A stretch of 8,913 nt of DNA from the NCBI GenBank assembly GCA_903930165.1, contig CAIYXO010000259.1:1-8913 (forward strand). The letters are read 5' to 3'. A program made the position numbers and the translations under genes. Origin of the DNA: an uncultured Verrucomicrobiota bacterium (GTDB taxonomy: Bacteria > Verrucomicrobiota > Verrucomicrobiia > Limisphaerales > UBA9464). Below the pieces are notes generated by a model. It had not been told where the DNA came from. It did not search any database and was given only the letters and a program-made list of their open reading frames with translations. Below are positions 5,999 through 8,913 of the stretch, piece after piece; within the stretch, counting starts at the first letter, position 1, and each line of letters opens with the position of its first letter.

Positions 5999-7978
5999 CG
6001 AATAGACCAGGCTGGCGTTGGTGAGAACGAGGCTTCCGCCGGATTCCCCGATGGGATCGAAGCCTTCGAGTTCGAGGAGATCGCCGTCCGGATCGGTGTC
6101 GTTGGCGAGCAACGACGCCACCGGGATCACGAGCCCGGAAGCGGCCGGACGCTGGAAGGAGTCCTCCAGGGGCCTCGGGGCCGAGTTCGGGAGGAGGAGC
6201 ACACGGTCCGGCCCGTCGGCGGGAAGCGGCCCATTCCCGTCGAACACCGCCTGGCCCTCGAAGCGCCATTCCCCGGCGGCGGACGGATCCGGGTCCAGCC
6301 GGTAGGCCAGTTCACGAAGGTCCCGGTCGAGGAAGGGACCCCATTTCACGCGACGGTTCCGCTCGTCCCAGACGCCGCCGTGGCTGATCCCTCCCGGGAC
6401 AGCGCCGGCGGGCAGACGTTCCTCGAAGGCGTACACGGCGACGCCGGGTGCCGGCTCGATCCGGTTGGTGACCCACAGGGGGCTGCCCGACCGATGGGTC
6501 GGGGGAAGCCGTCGGGCGACGACGCTGTCGAAGCGTTCCAGCTCCACGCCCCCGTCTCCCGTGATCTCCACCGGGTCGAGGTCGAAGGCGGACCGGCCTT
6601 GGAAAGACCCGCGGACAATCGTGTCGGAAGGGGGCATCAGGACGGCCGTGAGCAGACGCGGTTGGTCGTCGAGGAACGGCCCCCAGCGCAGGACACCCAA
6701 GCCGTCGAACACGCCCCCATCGGTCGCGGTGAGCACGGTCCAGCCCGGCGGAATCCGGTCCTCCACCGCGTGGGCCGAGGTGCCGGCCGCCGGCGAAACC
6801 TGCCAGGTCGCCTCGAGGGAGGTGCCCGGCCGGAAGGTGGACGGCAGATGGCGGACGACCGAGCCGGCTCCGAGGACGATGTTCGGGTTGCCCGCCGCGG
6901 GCTGGGTGATGCCATCGAAGGAACCGACGCCATCGAAGGAACCTCCGCTCGGACCCGGAATCACCGAGTAGGTCAACGTCCGCGGCACGGCATCGAAGAA
7001 TGGCCCCCAGCGGACCGTGCGGTCGTCGGACGAGACCGTGGCTCCGTTGTCGGCGGCGGTGACCTGCCAGCCGATCGGAACGGTTTCCGCCACGGCGTAC
7101 ACCTGCGCCGCCGGGGCGGGGATGGCGGCCAGGGTGACCGTGAAGGGTTGCCCTGGCCGGAAGGCGGACGGAAGGGTCCGGATCACCGAGCCTCCGGACG
7201 CGGCAATCCGGAAAGTTCCGGCCACCGGGAGGGATTCGCGGTCGAACGCGGCCGTGCCGGAGAAGACGCCTTCCGACACCTGCCCGGCAGGCGGCAGGAC
7301 CGTGTAGGAAAGCGTGCGGACCGCCGTGTCGGTGAAGGGGCCCCACTTCAGTTGTCCCGTCAGCGGGTCCTGCATTCCGCCTTCGACAGGGCCGGAGAGC
7401 GTCCAGCCGGCAGGGAGGTCCTCCTGAAGCGACCAGGCGCCGACCGTCCATGCGGGGCGAACCTCGATGGTGACCGTCACGGGGACGCCCGGCTGGTAGT
7501 TCGCCGGCAAAGACCGCGTCGCGCGGCTGCCGCCGGCGGGGCTGACCACCCGCAGCTCGGCGGCCCCGCCGATGGCCATCGGACGTCCGTCAAGGGAGGC
7601 CGTGCCCTGGAAGACGTGGATCCGTCCACCGGCATCCAGGGGCGGCTCGAGTCGCGCGGTGAGGATCCGTGAAGAGGCGTCGAAATAGGGACCCCACTTG
7701 ATCCGGTGGGTGTTGGTGTCCAGTCGTCCACCGTGCGAGATCTGCGTCGCGTTCCATCCTGCCGGCACCGAGTCCTCCACGGCGTGGACCGCGATGTGGG
7801 AGGCCGGAGCGGAGGTCACGGAAAGCTGGAAGGCGGTTCCGGCGAGGACTTCCGCCGGAATCCCGCGGGTCACTAAGCCGTCCCCGCCGACGGTCCGGGC
7901 GGCCAACGGAAGCCACGCCAGGCCGGCCAGGAAGGCCAGGGCGATCCAGCGGTGGAATGGGAGGCGGGCGGGAGACAT
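5912..7978 (-). CDS. Secreted multi-module protein, five WGPF/Y modules, frameshifted near its C-terminus
   Basis: As assembled this is 688 residues; with one extra C in the tract at 5992-5998 it would be 767 residues and end at 5676. Residues 1-28 form a signal peptide (basic start, hydrophobic 12-26, 'LPLAA'). Five modules of about 110 residues follow: roughly 40-150, 157-267, 269-377, 378-489 and 491-605. Each starts near LP..(F/Y).PG, has an A(V/F)(E/Q)(E/D)..P.GW-like centre, a GG turn, then (K/R)WGP(F/Y).D with Trp at 95, 212, 324, 432 and 546, and usually a FDG/FD end. Residues 606-662 begin a cadherin-like domain (LLANDTDPDGD, 623-633). After residue 662 the given frame turns into unlikely sequence (CPTGSTTASATDSAARPRP). 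The start lies 17 bases after the preceding gene's stop; no Shine-Dalgarno is seen. The open frame extends upstream of 7978 only as Arg-rich shadow. I can name no function; a cell-surface or extracellular binding role is inferred. Confidence 0.85.
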   Translation of the reverse strand: MSPARLPFHRWIALAFLAGLAWLPLAARTVGGDGLVTRGIPAEVLAGTAFQLSVTSAPASHIAVHAVEDSVPAGWNATQISHGGRLDTNTHRIKWGPYFDASSRILTARLEPPLDAGGRIHVFQGTASLDGRPMAIGGAAELRVVSPAGGSRATRSLPANYQPGVPVTVTIEVRPAWTVGAWSLQEDLPAGWTLSGPVEGGMQDPLTGQLKWGPFTDTAVRTLSYTVLPPAGQVSEGVFSGTAAFDRESLPVAGTFRIAASGGSVIRTLPSAFRPGQPFTVTLAAIPAPAAQVYAVAETVPIGWQVTAADNGATVSSDDRTVRWGPFFDAVPRTLTYSVIPGPSGGSFDGVGSFDGITQPAAGNPNIVLGAGSVVRHLPSTFRPGTSLEATWQVSPAAGTSAHAVEDRIPPGWTVLTATDGGVFDGLGVLRWGPFLDDQPRLLTAVLMPPSDTIVRGSFQGRSAFDLDPVEITGDGGVELERFDSVVARRLPPTHRSGSPLWVTNRIEPAPGVAVYAFEERLPAGAVPGGISHGGVWDERNRRVKWGPFLDRDLRELAYRLDPDPSAAGEWRFEGQAVFDGNGPLPADGPDRVLLLPNSAPRPLEDSFQRPAASGLVIPVASLLANDTDPDGDLLELEGFDPIGESGGSLVLTNASLVYSPPRPAPCPTGSTTASATDSAARPRPWSP
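5992..5998 (-). other. C7 homopolymer where the reading frame breaks
   Basis: Seven G on the plus strand (C on the coding strand) sit where sensible coding jumps frames. Upstream codons read ...Val-Tyr-Ser-Pro-Pro; downstream sense resumes as Ala-Gly-Ala-Val-Pro-Asp-Arg-Phe in a different frame. A tract of eight C restores one continuous frame (Tyr-Ser-Pro-Pro-Pro-Ala-Gly), as would five. Homopolymers of this length are typical both of sequencing errors and of slipped-strand phase variation. The sequence alone does not separate them. Confidence 0.8.
6164..7861 (-). repeat. Five tandem protein-level modules with (K/R)WGP(F/Y) signature
   Basis: The five modules map approximately to 7529-7861, 7178-7510, 6848-7174, 6512-6847 and 6164-6508, in transcription order. 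Trp-to-Trp spacings are 117, 112, 108 and 114 residues. At the DNA level they are well diverged, so this is an old duplication rather than a recent tandem copy. A sixth module lies in the neighbouring gene at about 8240-8550 with 'LRWGPYFDGAPRTL'. The alternation of short hydrophobic stretches with glycine and aspartate turns suggests a small beta-sandwich; that fold is an inference. Confidence 0.75.
6911..6943 (-). repeat. 15-bp direct repeat inside module 3
   Basis: GCCATCGAAGGAACC occurs at 6911-6925 and again at 6929-6943, an 18-base period. On the coding strand it encodes GSFDG-V-GSFDG at residues 346-356, a doubling of the module's FDG end. The in-frame period and perfect copies suggest a small recent slippage event. 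It keeps the frame. Confidence 0.7.
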
Positions 7979-7995
7979 CCGGGCGGGATGCGGGT

Positions 7996-8913
7996 TCAAC
8001 GTGCGGACGTGTCGTCGATCCGGGCCCGGAAGAACCGGGCGGCGGTGTCGTCCTTCGGCGCCTGGAAACGCACCGTCCCGGTCGCGTCGGTCTCGACGAT
8101 GGAGGAGGGTTCCCAGTGATCCAGGTCCGTGGACGTCTCCACCCGGTATCGCCGACCGCGAAGGCCACGCATGCGGAAGCCCGGGGTTCCGACTTCGGTG
8201 TCGGGATCCGCCTGGAGAAGCGGCGCGGCGCCTTGGCGCGCGATCTCGATTCCACCTCGCACCGACGCGGACTCGCCGTCGAAGGACGCGCGTCCGGTGA
8301 AGGCGGTCGCGTCCACCAGGGCCGTGGGGGCCACGATCCGGTAGCGCAGGGTCCGCGGGGCGCCGTCGAAGTAGGGCCCCCAGCGCAGACGTCCCGAGGG
8401 CCGGTCGATGCTCCCGCCGTCGGAGACGTCGACGACCTGCCAGCCCGACGGGACTTCCTCCTCCACCGCCCAGGCGGCCACCGAACCAAGCGGGGCGCCG
8501 ATCAGTTCGACCGCGACCGTCTCGCCGCCGGTCGCCTCGACCGGCAGTTGGCGGTCGACCCGGGAAACGGCCTCCGTCGCGAGACTCTTGGACGTGTCCT
8601 CGTCGGTGGGACCGGCCGCGACGGTGTTGACCCACCACAGCGGCGCCGTCGCGGCGGCATTGGTGTCGAGTCGGTAGGTCTCGCCGCCCTTCCACAGCAG
8701 GCCGGCCCGGGTGACGTGGTCGATCGGGATGTTGGTCGGCGCGACCGGCCAGGGACGCCCGGTCTTCCAGGAAAGCGCGTAGGCGGTGATCTCGGTGATG
8801 CCGAGCGCGCGGTTGGCGGGGTTGAGATCGGCCGGATGGAGGGAGTCCTTCACGGTGGGATCCGTCTGGTTCAGGTACTCCAGGAGGTTCGACGCGCCGT
8901 CGCCGTCGGGATC
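7996..8913 (-). CDS. C-terminal part of a secreted protein: calcium-type motif, WGPY module, FFR domain
   Basis: The gene enters from the right edge; 305 residues are visible and the start is outside. The visible part opens with 'DPDGDGASNLLEYLNQTDP', a calcium-binding type motif of the thrombospondin-3/dockerin-like kind used before C-terminal modules in verrucomicrobial secreted proteins. Next is a segment resembling a docking or structural unit, 'NRALGITEITAYALSWKTGR' (34-53) then 'GLLWKGGETYRLD' (71-83). One WGPF/Y module occupies about 122-225: 'WAVEEEVPSGW' (148-158), 'RWGPYFDGAPRTLRY' (177-191), 'GRASFDG' (207-213). The last part (about 243-300) is the closing domain 'GLRGRRYRVETSTDLDHWE' ending 'ARFFRARI'. 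It is followed after 17 bases by the five-module gene, and both carry the same module and the same type of end domain. The GTG at 8853 is internal, not a start. Export is inferred from domain type, since no N-terminus is seen. Confidence 0.82.
   Translation of the reverse strand, partial: DPDGDGASNLLEYLNQTDPTVKDSLHPADLNPANRALGITEITAYALSWKTGRPWPVAPTNIPIDHVTRAGLLWKGGETYRLDTNAAATAPLWWVNTVAAGPTDEDTSKSLATEAVSRVDRQLPVEATGGETVAVELIGAPLGSVAAWAVEEEVPSGWQVVDVSDGGSIDRPSGRLRWGPYFDGAPRTLRYRIVAPTALVDATAFTGRASFDGESASVRGGIEIARQGAAPLLQADPDTEVGTPGFRMRGLRGRRYRVETSTDLDHWEPSSIVETDATGTVRFQAPKDDTAARFFRARIDDTSAR

Noticed and set aside
5519..7672. 717-codon plus-strand frame opposite the secreted-protein genes
   Set aside because: Gly/Arg/Asp-rich sequence with no motif; the minus strand has a signal peptide and repeated modules in this interval.
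7979..8695. Upstream extension of the five-module protein to 8695 on the minus strand
   Set aside because: The extra 239 residues are an Arg-rich shadow of the neighbouring gene; the signal peptide starts at 7978.

Overview
The window is GC-rich and densely coded, and it looks like a piece of a Verrucomicrobiota chromosome (Pedosphaera/Limisphaera-like, an inference). The evidence is: a secreted protein with a PEP-CTERM anchor; a DPDGDG...N.LEY calcium-type motif; C-terminal domains ending in RFYR/RFFR; convergent genes separated by CCGGCT-GA-AGCCGG repeat elements; and weak or absent Shine-Dalgarno sequences at almost every start. No rRNA, tRNA, CRISPR array, transposase or integrase is visible.

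Left part (1-3093, plus strand): an apparent operon for RNA 3'-end repair. It holds the C-terminal part of a slipin/SPFH (band 7) protein, then rtcA (RNA 3'-phosphate cyclase), then rtcB (RNA 3'-phosphate/5'-OH ligase). rtcA and rtcB overlap by 4 bases (ATGA). A perfect 14-bp hairpin lies between the slipin and rtcA. RtcA and RtcB are complementary end-processing enzymes: RtcA makes 2',3'-cyclic phosphates, and RtcB opens these and ligates the ends to 5'-OH RNA. All recognised catalytic residues of both are present. No rtcR regulator is visible, but the upstream side of the operon lies outside the window.

Middle (3094-3556): a convergent intergenic region almost filled with repeats. A strong hairpin follows rtcB. 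Then come two copies of a 144-bp element with inverted arms, spaced exactly 220 bp apart, and a short tract of a low-complexity dispersed repeat.

Right part (3557-8913, minus strand): a cytoplasmic M19 membrane-dipeptidase-type enzyme (359 aa) stands downstream of a tight block of three genes for exported proteins. In transcription order these are: a partial protein with a calcium-type motif, a docking-like segment, one WGPY/F module and a C-terminal FFR domain; a signal-peptide protein with five more WGPF/Y modules, a cadherin-like domain and a C-terminal FYR domain; and a 243-aa P-domain protein with a PEP-CTERM anchor. The second gene is broken in this assembly by a one-base frameshift at a C7 tract. 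When the frame is restored, its stop overlaps the start of the PEP-CTERM gene by 4 bases, which suggests the three are one transcription unit. The 311-bp gap before the dipeptidase contains another inverted dispersed repeat.

The two points most worth following are the tandem WGPF/Y module (six copies in two neighbouring secreted proteins, with no domain name I can assign) and the homopolymer frameshift, which is either an assembly error or an on/off switch for the C-terminal domain.
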